Source: Karalla daura
Taxonomy: Eukaryota; Chordata; Actinopteri; Chaetodontiformes; Leiognathidae
Direction: 5' to 3'
DNA: 64,000 nt
Assembly: GCA_029224185.1 (NCBI GenBank)
Contig: CM055197.1
Location: 22,299,650 to 22,363,649 of the forward strand
Shown here: positions 1-14,165 of the stretch, piece by piece
Layout: every line of letters starts with the position of its first letter
Position numbering within the stretch: position 1 is the stretch's first letter
The notes under the pieces: generated by a model
Seen by the model: only the letters and a program-made list of their open reading frames with translations
What the model was told of the DNA's origin: nothing
The model's database searches: none
Translations under genes and position numbers: made by a program

Positions 1-1440
1 CAGGAGCTCTGGGCTACGCACCGCAGCTATCAGTTCATCATTGTCATACAGTAATTCAGTATGTAATGTGCCTCTCAGTCCCCAAGAAGCACGGGAGCAG
101 ACACAGTGTCTACACGGAGAATGCTAAGCCCAGTCATTGTCCTGTAGGACGGCTATTTAACACAGGAATAAGCCAATTATCTTCATGGAGAAGGCAAATT
201 TACAATAGGATTTGCTCAATTCCTACAGGACTCCTATGTCAGGGGTGGCAGCTTATGCTGTAGGTTTCCTTCTGTCATGGCCACACACACAAACAGACAC
301 ACAAGTTCACGCACACACACACACGCACACGCTCACGTCTGCAGCTGGTGTGACACAGGCAGCCGCGCAGATGCACATCACCTCACCAGCAGCCCAAGCA
401 AACACCTACACAGTCACTCTCACCTCAGGCACAGGCGGCGGCGTCCCCGGAATACTGGCAGCCAATGAAAACCCGGGAGCGCGAACAAAAGACGCCATAG
501 CGCCCTCCCTGCGAGCAAATATTTCTATTCAAAAAGCGATTGTTCGGAAGGGGAAAACAGCTCATTTACAGAGCGCGATTCATTTCATTCCAAAAAGGCG
601 GTTACAGACATTGGCACCTTTTGTCGCTAAGCTCATTAAAGTCTCCCCAAATTGTGTCAAACCACGATGAAGTTATTTAAGTGGCTACAGTTGGCACTTT
701 CAATTCCACGTGTGCTCGAGAGTTGAGAAACGGGGGCTGTCAGGTTGAAGACTGCTTTAAAGACTTGCACCATAACCAATCATTTCACTGTGAGGAGAAA
801 ATACAATATTCGTTGTGATTTCAGTTTCATTGTGCCAGAGCACTAATCGCAGCCCGCTGAATTCTCCGCAGCCATATCGGATTTGACCCCCGCGCTCGTG
901 TGTTCCACCTTCGCTATCCCTGCCCGTGCAAGTGTCGTTAGCCGGGCCGCTGACTGACGCGCTTGTCCTTCGATCCGCTCCTCACTTCCCGCCAACATGA
1001 GTCAGAACGCGAAGGGGCGTCACAGGCACGCGTCCCGAGCCGCTCTTCAGTCGTCCGGCAACAGAGAAGCTAGGATGATGGATGGGGGCAATACATCTGA
1101 GTGCTCACGGTTACATTAAGGCTGCACTGTCGTGGCATGAGTCGGGTTTTGAGTGGTTTTGGTCCGGTGTCAACTTTCCATCACACAAAAGTCACCGACC
1201 GGAGAAGTGATGGCGTCACCTTAACTCCAGCCGCATTGGTTTGTTTTTTTGTTGTTTTTTTTTTGTTTTTGTTTTTTGAAAAAAAACAGCCCGACACGTT
1301 TGCACATCAGGCCATCCCTGTCTGCGCCGCATAGCCCTCCACGCAATGTTTTAACAGGCAGTCCGCGGAGGTTCATGGAAAATTAACTGACCGACAAAAG
1401 CCGACTTACGCTCACTGACCACAGCGTCCCAGGGGCCGAG

Positions 1441-1709
1441 CTGACTGCAGGTTCACCACGCGAGCCGGGTGTATTGTGGCCAGGAGGAGGCTAAGGAGGC
1501 GCAGCCTGTCGGAGAGAGGCTTCTGCTTCGCCGGGAAGCTGGCGTCTCCTCATGGATCCATGCTAACCGTCTCGCCACAGGAGACAGACCTGTCTGTCCC
1601 CGGGATGCAGCCTGGCTCCCCGCGAGACGCCACGGACGCTCCACCACTGGGATCAACTGCCAAACCACTGGATCTCTCTCTGCCCTCTTTACCCACTCAC
1701 TACTGAAAC
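1441..1709 (+). other. open frame with a PLDLS motif, unassigned
   Basis: After a possible acceptor (CTGCAG at 1450) a frame stays open to TGA at 1707-1709. Its C-terminus reads STAKPLDLSLPSLPTHY. PxDLS is the CtBP-binding motif of many transcriptional repressors. The frame is GC-rich and I recognise no family. It could equally be chance in a CpG-rich leader. Confidence 0.12.
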
Positions 1710-2494
1710 GATAATGACATCACAGCTTTAAGCGATGCATTACTGCCCAGCTCTGATTTTTAATTCATTCTTTTCTGCTAATTTAATTTACCTTCGGGGA
1801 GCCTGGAAGTCTAATCATTTACACAGTGTTCCTCCCTCTTCGCACATACACTGTCTGTGCACCTGGCGCGTGCCAGCATTGAAATCCCTCCAGCGGCATA
1901 CGACGTAAACACATGGAAATGCTCGCCATTGTTATCCAGAGCTCCATTCCTGTCCCAAATTCAACTTTTTTATGAAAAATAAGTCAAGAGAAGATTTGTC
2001 TCAGCTCGCTGCTCCAAAACTTCAGCCAATGGCAGCGAGTCAGCATCCATCCCTCAAACGCACACACACACAAGCAGCAGTCCACACAGTTGGGTTTAAA
2101 TGTAAATATACAGAAATTACACCCACACTGTGCCCGGAGCAGCCTCGCGTCTCTCCGTATAATAATGTCTCCAGTGGAGCGAGCTGACTCGCTTCCCTTT
2201 GTCTTCTGGAATTTTCGTTGGTCCTAGCCATCCACGCAGCCATCCACCACTGGAGAGCTGCGGAGCTGCCTTCACCAATCTAGCATCACACTCTGAAATT
2301 CAGTCCACTCCAGCAGCAATACAGACCCCCCGCTGCCAGCAGAGACGGGATGCGCCTCCATGCTTTCTACCCCTCACCAAGAGAGAGAATTGAGGAAAAT
2401 GAGGATAACGTGCGCCCGTGTGGCTGCATGTTCAGTTTTTAGACCGCTTGAAGACAATGATTATGGATGACTTTTTCTAAGTCACACACAACAC

Positions 2495-2497
2495 TGT

Positions 2498-2549
<52 letters not shown>

Positions 2550-2551
2550 GT
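2495..2551 (+). repeat. GT microsatellite
   Basis: About 28 GT units with one interrupting C near each end. Confidence 0.95.
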
Positions 2552-2864
2552 CCTCTTCCAAAGACGTGCTTGATTACATGCATCCCCACCTGCCCGCATT
2601 ACAGCGCGCACAAGATTAAACAATGATATTGGTCTGGAAGCAATCAGACCGTGACAGACTTTGCACCATCCCATAGACCTCCGCAGAGGAAAAACACTGC
2701 ACCTCTGGACATAGCCATTTTCTCTAAATGACTGCCCTCCTCCCCTCCCCTCCCACCCTCCCTCCCTCCAATCACCATTGGCGAGAGAGAATGGCTCTGC
2801 ATCTCGACACCGCAGTGCCCAGGGTTGAGCCAGTCCGTCCGGCTTTAACTCTGAGTCCAGGCGT

Positions 2865-2865
<1 letters not shown>

Positions 2866-2898
<33 letters not shown>
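2866..2898 (+). repeat. poly-G tract (33)
   Basis: Thirty-three uninterrupted G, the longest homopolymer in the window. Confidence 0.95.
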
Positions 2899-4983
2899 CG
2901 TGGCGCTGCACTGGGAAGCCATCGGAGGATAATGGGTAAAAGCGTGAAGGATGTTCCAGCTGGATCACACACTTTTCCCGAGAGATCCGTGTTTCGAAAA
3001 TCCCCTGTCGGACTCCCACGTCTTGAAGAGTCGGTGTCAGCAATCACGTCTTCGCCCTCCTTTGATGCGCGGTCACCATCAAAGGGCACAGAGGGAAGGT
3101 GTAGCAGCGCATCCTTCACATCTAGCTGAGCTTTAAAGGGAGCGTCGGGTACAGATGAAAATTTGCTCGTCAGTCACTTTCCTCGAGTGGGTAATTGGAG
3201 ATGATGTACAGTAGTTGATATTCAGTTCTGCGCAAAGTCACGGCAGAGTCACGGGCTTTTCAGTCCCCCTTGAGAAGACTGACAGCAGTCCAAAAAGAGC
3301 TCTGCTGAAGGTTTCACACAGCTCAATCCATCTTCCCCAAACCTGGAAAGCAACAAGAGGGGAGCAGAAAGCAGGATCTGAAGCCTTGTTAGATCCGGAA
3401 GCTCCTCATTTCCGTTCCCGTTTGAAAAAAAATGGGAAAGGGAATTCTGCCATTGCAATTTCTCTGCTAAGGGCCCTGGGGATTGTTCATGTCTTGAGCA
3501 CTAAGCATTTATTTCCTTGTTCTCCACCAGGATCCCTGGGAGGCCGCGTTGTCTGATTCATTTCACTGAATTGTCAGCTAATGAATGGTACGCGTCCGTC
3601 GACTGCCGCACATAATGTCTGGGAGAGAAAAGCCCCCATGGGCGCACATCTTGGGGGTTCTCCTATTCTCATTAGGAGGGAATCAAAAGGAAAACAGAGG
3701 CTCACTGATCATTTACCATGTTCCCTGTGTGTGCCTCCCAGGGGGCTGCGTGTGAAGCCATTATTTCTCACCGTGGAAGGGTGATCGGCATGCTTAGAAG
3801 GGTCTCTAGCTTCTTTGAGGGCACGTCGTTGATGGAGTTTGATGGCATCTTTAATGACAGTGTGAGGAGGCTCTGCATCATAATTAGTAAGCACTTTGGA
3901 GCTGGGAAATTGGTCAAGAAATATTCCACTGAAGATGTGCTTCCTTTCTTAACCCCCTGGTGGATCTCACGTTACTTTCTAGAGCACAAACACACCATTT
4001 TTTTTTACGTCCTCTGTGTTTTTTTCTGGGTCGGCCCGTGTTGCTCCATCCTCCCCTCTCCCTATCCCTCTCCCTATCATGGAGGTATCCCTCCATCTAT
4101 CCTGAACTCCTTCCTCCACTGTCAGCCATAATACACAGTAATGTCCGCTAATGGGATTTGGTGTGTCCCTCGCTTGTCACAACTACAGCACCTCTCTTTC
4201 CAGCTCCTATTCTTCAGGCGGTTTTATCGCCGGCATAAGTCACAGACTCAGTGTGACCTGTCTGTTTCCAGTGCCGCCACCCCTTCCCCTCCCCTGCACT
4301 TGCTCCTGCCCTCCTCTCATTTCCTACTCTTTCTTCTAATCCCTCCTCATGTTCGGCCCCACCCCTAACACTCTCCACCTTTCATCTACTCCATCTTCCT
4401 CCATCGAATGACCCCTCCTCTCCTCCCTTGATGTTTCCTAACCTTTTCTCCTTCCTTCTGCGCCGCCCTTTGCATCTTTCTATCGCTCTTTGGTCCCCAT
4501 CTGGGTAAATGCAAGAGCTATCTGGTGTAAACAATTGCTGAGCGAATGCTGACACACAGATTGCCTCTCTCTCCCTCTCTCCGCCTCTCTCTCTCAAACA
4601 CATTAGGCGGGGGTGTGGGTGTTGGGGGTAAGGGGGGGGTGCATATCCAATCACTAGTCTCCCTTATCTTATTTTTTTTCCCCATGAAGAAAAAAACTGC
4701 AAAACCATGGCAGGTCCAGGAAAAACAAATGCAGAAAAGTGTCCTTGTAATCGAAGATACTGCCTCACAGGGTGTGCGATCCGCAGAGATAAGCACATGC
4801 ACAAACATACACAAATCATGACAGTCACAGATTAACAAATATAGACTGGTGGGGTTCATACACAGTGAACTGATTGTGCCCATAAAGCCTGGTGCCACAC
4901 TGATGTATAATACATGAGTTTTCCACATACATAAACATGCCTCGCACTGATCAGAGCCATTACTGCCGCTTAAGGCCCATCTA

Positions 4984-5008
4984 GTGTGTGTGTGTGTGTG
5001 TGTGTGTG
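4984..5008 (+). repeat. GT microsatellite
   Basis: Twelve GT units in unique AT-rich sequence. Confidence 0.95.
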
Positions 5009-5429
5009 GCTATGTGAAAAAGCCATTCCTGTTACTACTTTTTATGTGTATGTTCAACAAGGGGCTATAAGAGCACAGATTTCCCACTTGAGAATTGACC
5101 CAGCTGCAAAGATAACTGTATCAAAAGCTGGCTGAGCCCTGTACACCGTCAAGAAATTATATATAGATATGGCAGACCCACTTTTCCTGCGCTTACAAAA
5201 AATATAGTACACAGGAGGCCACAGTAATCGATATAACCTGCGAGGGTGGGTCATAAATCTAAGCAAATGTATTCCCCTGAAGGGCAGCGCTTGCCTTCAC
5301 GCAAACACAAACACTACAACATTTGTGCACGGAAAGCCATATCGCATCAACAAGACCTGGATGTGAGGCCAAATACTGATCATCAGCGACTTATAAGGTC
5401 GCGTAATAAATGGACGCAATTAAGCCGGG

Positions 5430-6660
5430 TTTGTGAAGCGGCTCGGAGCCGCTCAACCTCATTAGAGACGCGCTGAACCGCGGAGGGAGCGCGCACACGG
5501 ACGGTGCGGAGGGTAACATTTCTGGCCCGGGATGTCGGGACTCTGTGGCTGGCAGTCTGAGGCAGACAGTCTGTCAGCCGCCACCAGCCCGAGCGCCTTC
5601 CCCTCTGCACGCAGACACACAGCGGGGCGCACACGCACCACGTCTCACACGCGTAAAGACAGAGCGTCTGGTCCAGCGTCTCTACCGCAGACGAGAGACA
5701 GCCTTCACCTTGAGTTCAGAGGCAAACACGGACAACAAATCCCAGTCGATCAACAGTGGCTCAATACGGAATAAAAATCAGTGTATACAGCAGTTATGGC
5801 AGCCGAATTCCGTCACATGCAGGCTGATGAGAGCGCACGGGTCCTCCATCCCTCAATCCCAGTGACCGGGATGCTGGACCACTTATCAAACATGCACCGT
5901 GTCGTCCATTATGTAAGACGCGTTGACACAGCGGCATACGTCCCCTCAGCTCAGCGAGCTGTGTAACTGTACGGGCAGGTGTGACGGGGTTACTTTGAGA
6001 AGGTCTAAAAAAAAAATTCCACACAAATCCTTCGGGATTCCGCGGATACGCACGGAGCGCGACACCGCGATCGGCACAGACTCAGACTCGGATCGGCAGA
6101 CTCCCCGGTCCCCCGACATGGAGGCAGGACGGAGCAGGCGGGAGGGGGGTTCGAGCGGTATCTACCCTTCGAGGAAACGAGGCGCGTTCTGAGGGGACTG
6201 ACCAAAACCGAGCCAAGGGACCAGGAGCTGTCCTCAGTCCGCCGGACACACACTGCTTCAGGCGGGCTTGACGCGTCTCCAAGAGCCAAGACACGAGGCT
6301 ACAGACGGACTGAAGGAGCGTTTTACCTGTGGAGGTCCGATCTCTCCGTGATTGTCTCAAGTTTCTTCCTCTGCCGCCTGCTCCGCCGACAGACAGCCGC
6401 TCTGAGTCCAGGAGGAGGACGTCTCTCTCTCTCTCGCTCTCGCTCTCGCTCTCTCTCTCCCACTCTCCCCTCTCTCCCCTCTCTCTCGCCCCCTCTCCCT
6501 CCTCTCTCTCTCTCTCTTCCTCTCTCGCTCTCTCCCTCCCTCGGAAGTGATCATTATTGTGATCATCGTCACTCATTACCACCTCCGTCACCACCACGAC
6601 CACCACCATCCTCATCATCATCACCCTCATCAGCATCGTGGCATCCAAAAATCACCGCGC
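5430..6660. promoter_or_regulatory. CpG-rich block, possible promoter/5' UTR
   Basis: CG dinucleotides are frequent from about 5430 to 6310, unlike the flanks. A 100-bp TC-rich tract (6420-6540) and a CAC/ATC trinucleotide stretch (6570-6640) follow. This could be the first exon of a gene whose coding part lies elsewhere; I found no coding start to assign. Confidence 0.3.
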
Positions 6661-7850
6661 AGCGTAATTAGCATAATACCCATGTAACGTGGTGAGCTGT
6701 AGAGTGGGTTGCTGTTACCATCTCCACGTTCCCCCGTATTACACTGTTAGAACTGCTTTAGAATGCCACTTTTACAAAGGATGAACATCCGCTGAACAAC
6801 ATATGAGGTCCCTGCGGGTTAAAAGATGCAAAGTGATGCTTTGCTTATTCACTCTCAGACATCAAGAAAAAGTACATGGCACAGCTGTGTGAGACAGATT
6901 GAAAAGGCCATGGCCCAGCTGCAGAGGACTATGACAGCAAGGTTTTACATGTTATGACTAATGACTCAATACTGTAATGATACAAGGCAGCTTTAAAGAT
7001 TACTTATAAGCATTAATAAGATGAGAAGCACTTCAGACTAAATCCATGTTACTCATCTGCTCAGTGGATAATAATGGCTCAACTAATACAGAGAGCATTA
7101 TGAAATGATTCAATATTAATTAGGGCACAACTTACAACTCATAAACTATTGTTGTCAGGGCAAGTAAATAATACAGTAAGTAGTACAAGCAGTTTTGGGG
7201 TAGTTGTAAATTTCAGGCTCATTCAGGCTCATGCTGTCACCCAACAACAATTTATTATTTCCTTTTATTTTTTATTTTTTGTGTTTCTAGTTTTTTTTCT
7301 GTTATTTCTCTAATCAAACAATACTGAAGATTTTTATTCATGGTCCACTTTTTTCTTCTCTGTTTCTATCATGTGCACATGAGCACAGGGATATGTTGCA
7401 GATTTTGAAAAAAAAAAATCCGCGTCATACCTCCATCGTGCATCCCTCACACTGGTGCTGTTTGCTCTCAGCAGCGTAAGGGTCTTGTTCCCTTTGATCC
7501 ATTACTGGATCTTACCCCATCATCATTGTCATAAACACCATTATTATCAACACTGAGCCATCACCTGATTAGTGGGCAATGATAACATTATTACACTCCT
7601 CTTAATCAGAACATCTTCATCCCCATCCTGGTCTTCTTTCCAAAGCTATTACCTCCCTCTTATCACTTAAGAGCAAATTATACCTCGCCATCTTCACACG
7701 TGCACGCATGCACAGACACACACACACGCGCGCATCTCATTAGGCCGACGTGTCCTCCTCAGTCATTACACATGCTGTAAGTCTGCTATCTTCAGTCTAC
7801 AGTGGACTTGTAGATTGAGTCCACCAAACTCTTTGAAGAAAAAAAGGTTC

Positions 7851-7893
7851 TGTGTGTGTGTGTGAGGGAGAGAGAGTGAGTGATAGAGAGAGG

Positions 7894-7965
<72 letters not shown>

Positions 7966-8108
7966 GAATAGTGAAGAAGAGGGACTGCTCATTCTCTATT
8001 ACACAAACACAGCAGAACAGGGCCAAGCAGACGACAGAGCATGAAAGGACTGATTTATCCAGCAGGGACAGACTGTGCATGTGTGTGTGTGTGTGTGTGT
8101 GCATGTAT

Positions 8109-8143
<35 letters not shown>

Positions 8144-8191
8144 CGTGTGTGTGTGTGCGCGTGTGTGTGAGAGAGAGAGAGAATATGTGAG
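7851..8191 (+). repeat. compound GT/GA microsatellite cluster
   Basis: A short GT run, a GA run (about 7902-7960), unique DNA, then GT runs (8076-8170) and a GA run (8169-8182). Confidence 0.95.
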
Positions 8192-10035
8192 AAAGTAAAA
8201 GAGAGGAAGCGCCGCATACTTGCTTGTTTTGCCCTCTTTATTATTGAGCGATACAGCCGGTGTGAACATTATCACGTTGAACATACACATCTGTGTGTGC
8301 ATCCGTTTGCCGTGCATGCATCTTCCTGTGCCCTCCCCCAGGACCTGAGAGCTCGTCTGGCTGGCTGTGGCGTGCCTGACTGCAGCCCGCAGAGGCGTTT
8401 TCACCGTACATGTGTTTGGCAGGAGGAACAGGCTGGCGAGGGCAGCACAGCCAGGCTGGATGTACTGTACACAGTACTAGCAAATATGTTCTGAGGCGCT
8501 ATGGAAAGAGACAGCTTGTGCCCCAGCAAGCTGGAGTTATTATTGTGATGAGAAGTCAGCTTGGGCACCTAACTACTTCTTGCTTTGCCCTGCCGTTTAT
8601 GAACAAGTGAACCATATATTATTCGGGTTAAAAAGGGTCGGCTCACCCTGATTACTCAGGAACACTTTTTCTTACCAGCCCTTCTGGTATATTACATTAT
8701 TGTCATATGTCTCTGACCCAGACTCCCATCACCCCGATACAATAGGAGTGAATACATTTTGATTATAGTGCCCGGAGCCATGAAAAATGACATTTAAAAA
8801 GAAATTCCACAGCCTGCACTGTGTGTAGTTTTTAATAGCCAGAGCTGTGCCGTGGACCAAGGGATGTCAACGTTGGTCCACTGGTCCGCCACCCCACCAC
8901 TTCTCACTCTCCGAGAAAATACGGACGCTTTGTGGCGTCCCTCAGCAGCTCACAGTGACGCACAAGTACCCTTCAGCTTTTCTTTGCCTTCAGCCAACGC
9001 CAGTGCAAACTCACCCACTGTAATATTAGACGCCCAGAGCAACCGCTCTAAACATCCAGCGCAGTCTCATTAAAACCGCCACAGAGCCGTTCAACATGTT
9101 GCAATGCAATCTCTTTCTTTTTTTCTTCCTTTGTTTTTCTCGTTGGCATCACAGCTAGGTGGCGAGGGACAGGGGCATCTCATCACACCTCACATAGGCA
9201 CACAAATTAGCCTTTAAGGTCTCACCGCGGGGCACGCTAAAGCGTTGCTATTTGATCGAAAGAGAAAAGAGAGCGCTCTCTGCACATACATAACAACGGG
9301 CGCTTCTTATATTCATCAGAAACAAACACTCCTAAGTCCTCAGCGGGTGATGTACCGCAGGAATGTAAAAGGCTTCACTCAAAGGGAAGTGGGGCAGAGC
9401 ATTTTTACAGCGTGTTTGAGTGGTATCGGAGCTAATTATGATATAATCAGTGATAATTATTTAGCGCGTGGCTTTAAGTCAGAAAAGCTCTGAGAGGAAG
9501 CTCCTGTGATCCGAAATTCTGCTCTGTCTCTGTGTCGCTCTGCCCGCGCTTCAGTGCAACTCTATGCAACTCTTTAGCCCCATGGACAGCAGAAATATAA
9601 GGAGGAAAATCACCACAAGTCTTCACACGTACGCTCACACACTTGATTTATCCAGTCTGTCTGTTCATGACTCCATCCAGACACTTGATTTTGGTGCATG
9701 GCAGCCAGCGTGTGCGTGCAGTGTATACACTATGTGCTGGGTGACAGCATTAGTGTGTTTTGAAGGCCACTGTCATGTGCAGGGAAGGAAGTGGGGTGGA
9801 GGGCGGAGGGGCAGGGGCGGGGGGGTGGGGGGGGTGCAGTCCCTGCAGCATCTATGCTGCTTTGATCCCAGTATCTCCCAGTCATCAATCAGTGTGTGAG
9901 CACCACAGGGCAAGGAGAGACAGGCCCGAGCTGGTGTACGGCAGCACGGCGTTTACACACAGCCAGCCGTAGGATGCGGAGAGAGCGGCAGCCAGGGCAG
10001 CTATGGTTGCATCAGATAGATGAGCAGGTGGGCCG

Positions 10036-10346
10036 ACACACACACACACACACAGACACACACACACACACACACTCACCGAAAGCACTGGGAACCTGCA
10101 GCTCTGCTTGCAAGGGAGATAGACAGACACCGGGATGGACAGGCAGAGTGACAGATAGCATGAGGATAACAGACGGTTGGACAGATGCATGATGGGATTG
10201 CAGATCTATGGTGAGACTCTGGCCAGGTATAGCGTTTAATAGCGTCACACTCAGACAGGCTCGGACAGCTGCCACACGCTATAGTCCAAGTGGAGTGGAG
10301 ACAGACAGATGCCCTTCTCTCCGCTGGAAAGATGTCATACCTCTGC

Positions 10347-10378
<32 letters not shown>

Positions 10379-10379
10379 G
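10036..10379 (+). repeat. pair of CA microsatellites
   Basis: CA tracts at 10036-10075 and 10348-10379 flank a stretch rich in CAGA steps. Confidence 0.93.
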
Positions 10380-12059
10380 TATGCGCTGCTCTGCTGGTCC
10401 TCCTGGCTTCTCCACCTGTCTGCTCCTTGCTGTCAGAGAGCCAGACAGGGGGTGATGTTTGTTCCCTCAGGTACTGTCATCTTCTCTCTCTCGCACCCCT
10501 TCCCTCAGCACTTTCCTCCTCTCCTTTCATTTCCATATTTGTGTGGCATTTACCCCTTGAAGTGCTGTCCTCAATACGATACCACAGACAGACAGCGCCA
10601 TTGGAGTGGATTGTGTGTTTCTGTTTTTCGCCGTGTCTGGCTGGTGGCGAGAGTCCAGGTATGAATGTGACGCGGGCTGCGTGCCAGAGGGATTGTGTGA
10701 ATGCAAATAGCCTTATATGGTCACATTGTTGTTTAGCTTTCCTTTCTGCTCTTTTCTCTGTCACCCGTCCAACTGGCAAAGACGCTTTGAGTAAATGATA
10801 TCGGCCTTTGAAAGGCTGTTGAATAACAGTGAAACAGAGACAGATGCAGATTCAGAAGAGAGGAGGGGAGAAGGAGGTGTGGGTGAAAGAGTCACTCTGC
10901 CACACTTAATCTGGCTATCGTCCTTCACATGAGCCACTTGGAGAATATTCAAAGAACAGTATTACAATGTGTCTGATATAGCCGCTTTAACAGTCCAGCT
11001 GGTCACATTTGCATATAGTAGGATTGTTGAGTCCATTGGTAAAGTGTATTTATATTCATGAAGGCAAACGTTCAAACACCTGAAAGTATTTGCTGGGGAG
11101 GCTGAGAACATCAGTGGAAGGTATTGAAGTAATCCTTAACCAGCAACATTTGTCATTTAAACCAGTCATGTTCGGCGTCACTGTGAAAACTTTGTACCTT
11201 TATAAATGTATTCTTATTCAGGTCTCAAGCCATGAACTGCATGGTTCAGACCCCACCATGCTCCCGCTGCTGTGTGTGAACTATGATAGCCACATCAACA
11301 GGTGCATGTTTGCTGCCAGTGTCAATGTGTGAACATGATCCGAGTTGAAAGAAGCACTTCCATTGGTCGAAAATAATGGAAAAAGCACTACATTCAACAA
11401 AAACATTGTTCATTTATGTCCATTTGAGAATATTGTTCATATTCAAACTTGAAAATCAAATAAATATATTATTAGATGCTGACATGTTTCGTGAGGATCA
11501 GCAGATTTGCAGAGCAGATGATAAATCTCAATTCAGTTGTTGATATTAAAATGCTTATGAGCGCAAAATGGAAAAGTTCCTTCCATCACTGAAGCACCCA
11601 TAGAAACCCAGCGCAAGCTCTTGCATCCGGACCTGGACATGCCTGTTGAAAAATCGGTATCACATAGAAAACAGCACAGTTCAGCGCAGCATCAAATTTA
11701 TTGTTGACTTTTGAAATAGTTTTGACCCCGAAACCTGCATTTCACATCTGGTCCCACAGTATTGCATCGCAGGGGAAAGTCCTGAATCACTCTCCCAGGT
11801 ATCCTCTGATTCTTTTTCGGCCCATACGGGCCGTCCGAGAGGAGCTGACGCATTGCTCAGCCTCGCCTGTGGCCGGCGACCGTCCACTCATGGTGGAGCA
11901 GCTGTAAGTGGGGAGCAACTGCCTCGACTCCTCCGCGTGTTTATGCAGAGAATGGTTTCTGTTTCACACAAGTTTCAAGGAGACACAAAGAGGCTTGGAT
12001 TCAAGCAGCCAATTCAGCTCTGTGTTCAGATTTGCTAAGATAATTGAAAGGCATTATTC

Positions 12060-12269
12060 ATGAGTTGCGAATTAGTGAGACCAGATATCATACTGAGAAT
12101 TGCGCAGAAAGAGTGCTTCATTGACAAGCTCCCACAGCCCAAATCAGGAAAATTAATTTTTGGTGAGCCAGAGGAGAAAGCAACCAAAAACGTTCTCGGA
12201 TTTGACATCCTGGTGAAAGATGCCCTTGAAGACGATCTGAGAAAGAGCTTTAAAAAAAAAAATGCAATG
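12060..12269 (+). other. 70-codon ATG frame ending at a good splice donor
   Basis: From an ATG at 12060 the frame runs 70 codons in phase 0 to ATG|GTGAGC at 12269/12270. The composition is Lys/Glu/Asp-rich and soluble-looking. I recognise no domain and see no partner exon. Confidence 0.12.
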
Positions 12270-14129
12270 GTGAGCAAGTATTTTCTCCTGTTTTTCCATG
12301 AGGTGGAAAAAGTCTCTCAAACTGCATAATGGCACCACTGCATAAAAACACATAGAAGCTCCCATGTTCCAGGCTGATCTCTATCTGGTAACTATATCGT
12401 CTTGTTATATGTGAATCGAATATAAAACTCAATCTCCCACCAGAACCTGTGCCTTTTGCTACATGTACACCCAGAAATCCTATGCGGGACTGAGGAAATT
12501 TGCCGAAGTCCTGGATTTGATTTAAATAGATCAAAGAACAAAGAAGGAAGCGCGGTGATGTGAGATGAAGCACTCAACCCTGTGCGACGCCCTAAGGTTA
12601 AACATTGCTCTGTTTGAAGCCACTCCGATCGGAGCTGCAGTCGCATCGCAGCGACAGACCTGGTATTTGCTGGGGTTTTGTTGCGAGTTCAACACTGAAT
12701 CAGTCGTCCGTCTGCAAGTTTTGCGCTGAAGATCATTTGAGAAATGACACTGTCTAAGATCGCATTGTCAGCGAACGCCACTCCGCTGGGCGAGCTAAAG
12801 ACTTCCTTTGCTTTTGGCTTCGTTTCCCGGGTCAGTCACTGGCGCCCGAGTCGATCTGCTTTCGCGGTTTCCGAAGGCACGAACCCCGGAGGTTTCAAAG
12901 CGTCAGAGACAACATGCACCAGAGAAACGTAGAGCTTCCAGCATCCTGAGCAGCGTGCACGGCTACAGTTTGGTTCTGAGGCGAGGCAGGCCGTGGAACG
13001 CAATGTAATCACTTGACGTGACACCCGTGAAGTGGATATGCAAATCCTTTAAATCAAGCCATCAAATGTGCTAATGCCGTGCAATGAGGTTTATGACTTC
13101 TCGGTAGTTTCTGCGTTTATCAGTCATCATCCGGCGCGCATCACGTTTCCATTCACAGTCAAGTTCCAAGCACGCCTCATTTCAGACACCCGGGTGATTT
13201 CTTTGAATGCCTCACAGTATCACACCTCACCCGATATAAGAGGGGATTTTAGCAGCCGCTTCATACTAAATGAAATTTGGTCTTCCTCTCCCTGCCGCTG
13301 TTTTGATGGGTTTTTTTTCTATTGGTATTCAAGCCTTCATTCCCGAAGAGAAGCAAGGGACGCCAGTTCGTGCCCGTGCATTGTACTTACAGGCAGGATG
13401 ACGTTTCACCTGACGCAACCGCGGGACCATGTTACATTTGCACCCATACAAGAAGATGTCCTGAAACTGGAGGGAAAAAAGGCCGCCCCTCCGCATTTTC
13501 CTCCGTGGCACCTGCCCTTTAACATTTGGTTTGGCCCGGCGGATGACACGCGGCGGCAAACAGTGGCTCTCCAGCTTGCTCCGCGTGCACGAAGCCCACC
13601 AGTGGCTGCGGCGCATTGGATCATCCAATTGCTTTGACTGCTGGAGTCACGGAATGTTTTGACACCAGTCATTATCAGCCCAATAGAGATCTCACAGTTT
13701 GCTCGGTGGTGTGAGCGGCAGAGACGGTGCCGCTTAATATCTCACGCCCAGACGCGCTGCATCTGCACGCGCATCTGCGGTTCGCAGATCTGTCCTGCCC
13801 GGGACTGCACGTGCTATCAAGGTACACCTCATGGGGTCGGCCTTTGAGAATCTAATTGCGTGCGGCATGAAGTCAGAGTTACATGCAAGAAGCGAGCCCG
13901 TGAGCCGGCTGCTGGACAGCACGCCGGCATGGAAATGAAGCCGTCTGATGTGCCAGCCACCGCCGTCACACGGGAGCCGCAGAGGAGCCAACCATTGTGC
14001 TGATTTAAAAACTCTTTCACGTGCACTCCAGTCGAAACAGTCAAATGGCGGCAGGCGAAAAATGTGGGAATTAGGAAATGTCATTTTTTGTCACCGATCT
14101 GTCCATGATAAATCCTGTTTATGTGGTTT

Positions 14130-14165
14130 AATATGGCTGCCCGATGGCTTGGTGGTTAGCACTCA
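14130..14165 (+). repeat. short fragment of a tRNA-derived-like teleost repeat
   Basis: GGCTTGGTGGTTAGCACT follows GGCTGCCCGAT, resembling the head of a common fish repeat with an A-box-like GTGGTTAGCAC. The B box is absent, so this is only a fragment. Confidence 0.35.

Larger units (their letters stand above)
1..7840. other. non-coding stretch, left edge
   Basis: Apart from the repeats and the CpG-rich block listed separately, this is unique-looking sequence. An A/T-rich quiet part lies at 6700-7700. No exon of a known protein was recognised on either strand. Confidence 0.6.

Noticed and set aside
2477..3043. 188-codon minus-strand frame with a poly-Pro run
   Set aside because: The Pro run is the G33 tract and the His-Thr run is the GT repeat; nothing else supports coding.
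6082..6648. 188-codon minus-strand Arg/Glu-rich frame
   Set aside because: It is translated TC/GA-rich simple sequence within the CpG-rich block.
7766..8404. 212-codon minus-strand frame
   Set aside because: It is mostly translated CA/GA microsatellite (Thr-His and Ser-Leu runs).
13068..13637. 189-codon plus-strand frame
   Set aside because: No recognisable family, odd composition, no splice partners; a competing frame is open on the other strand.
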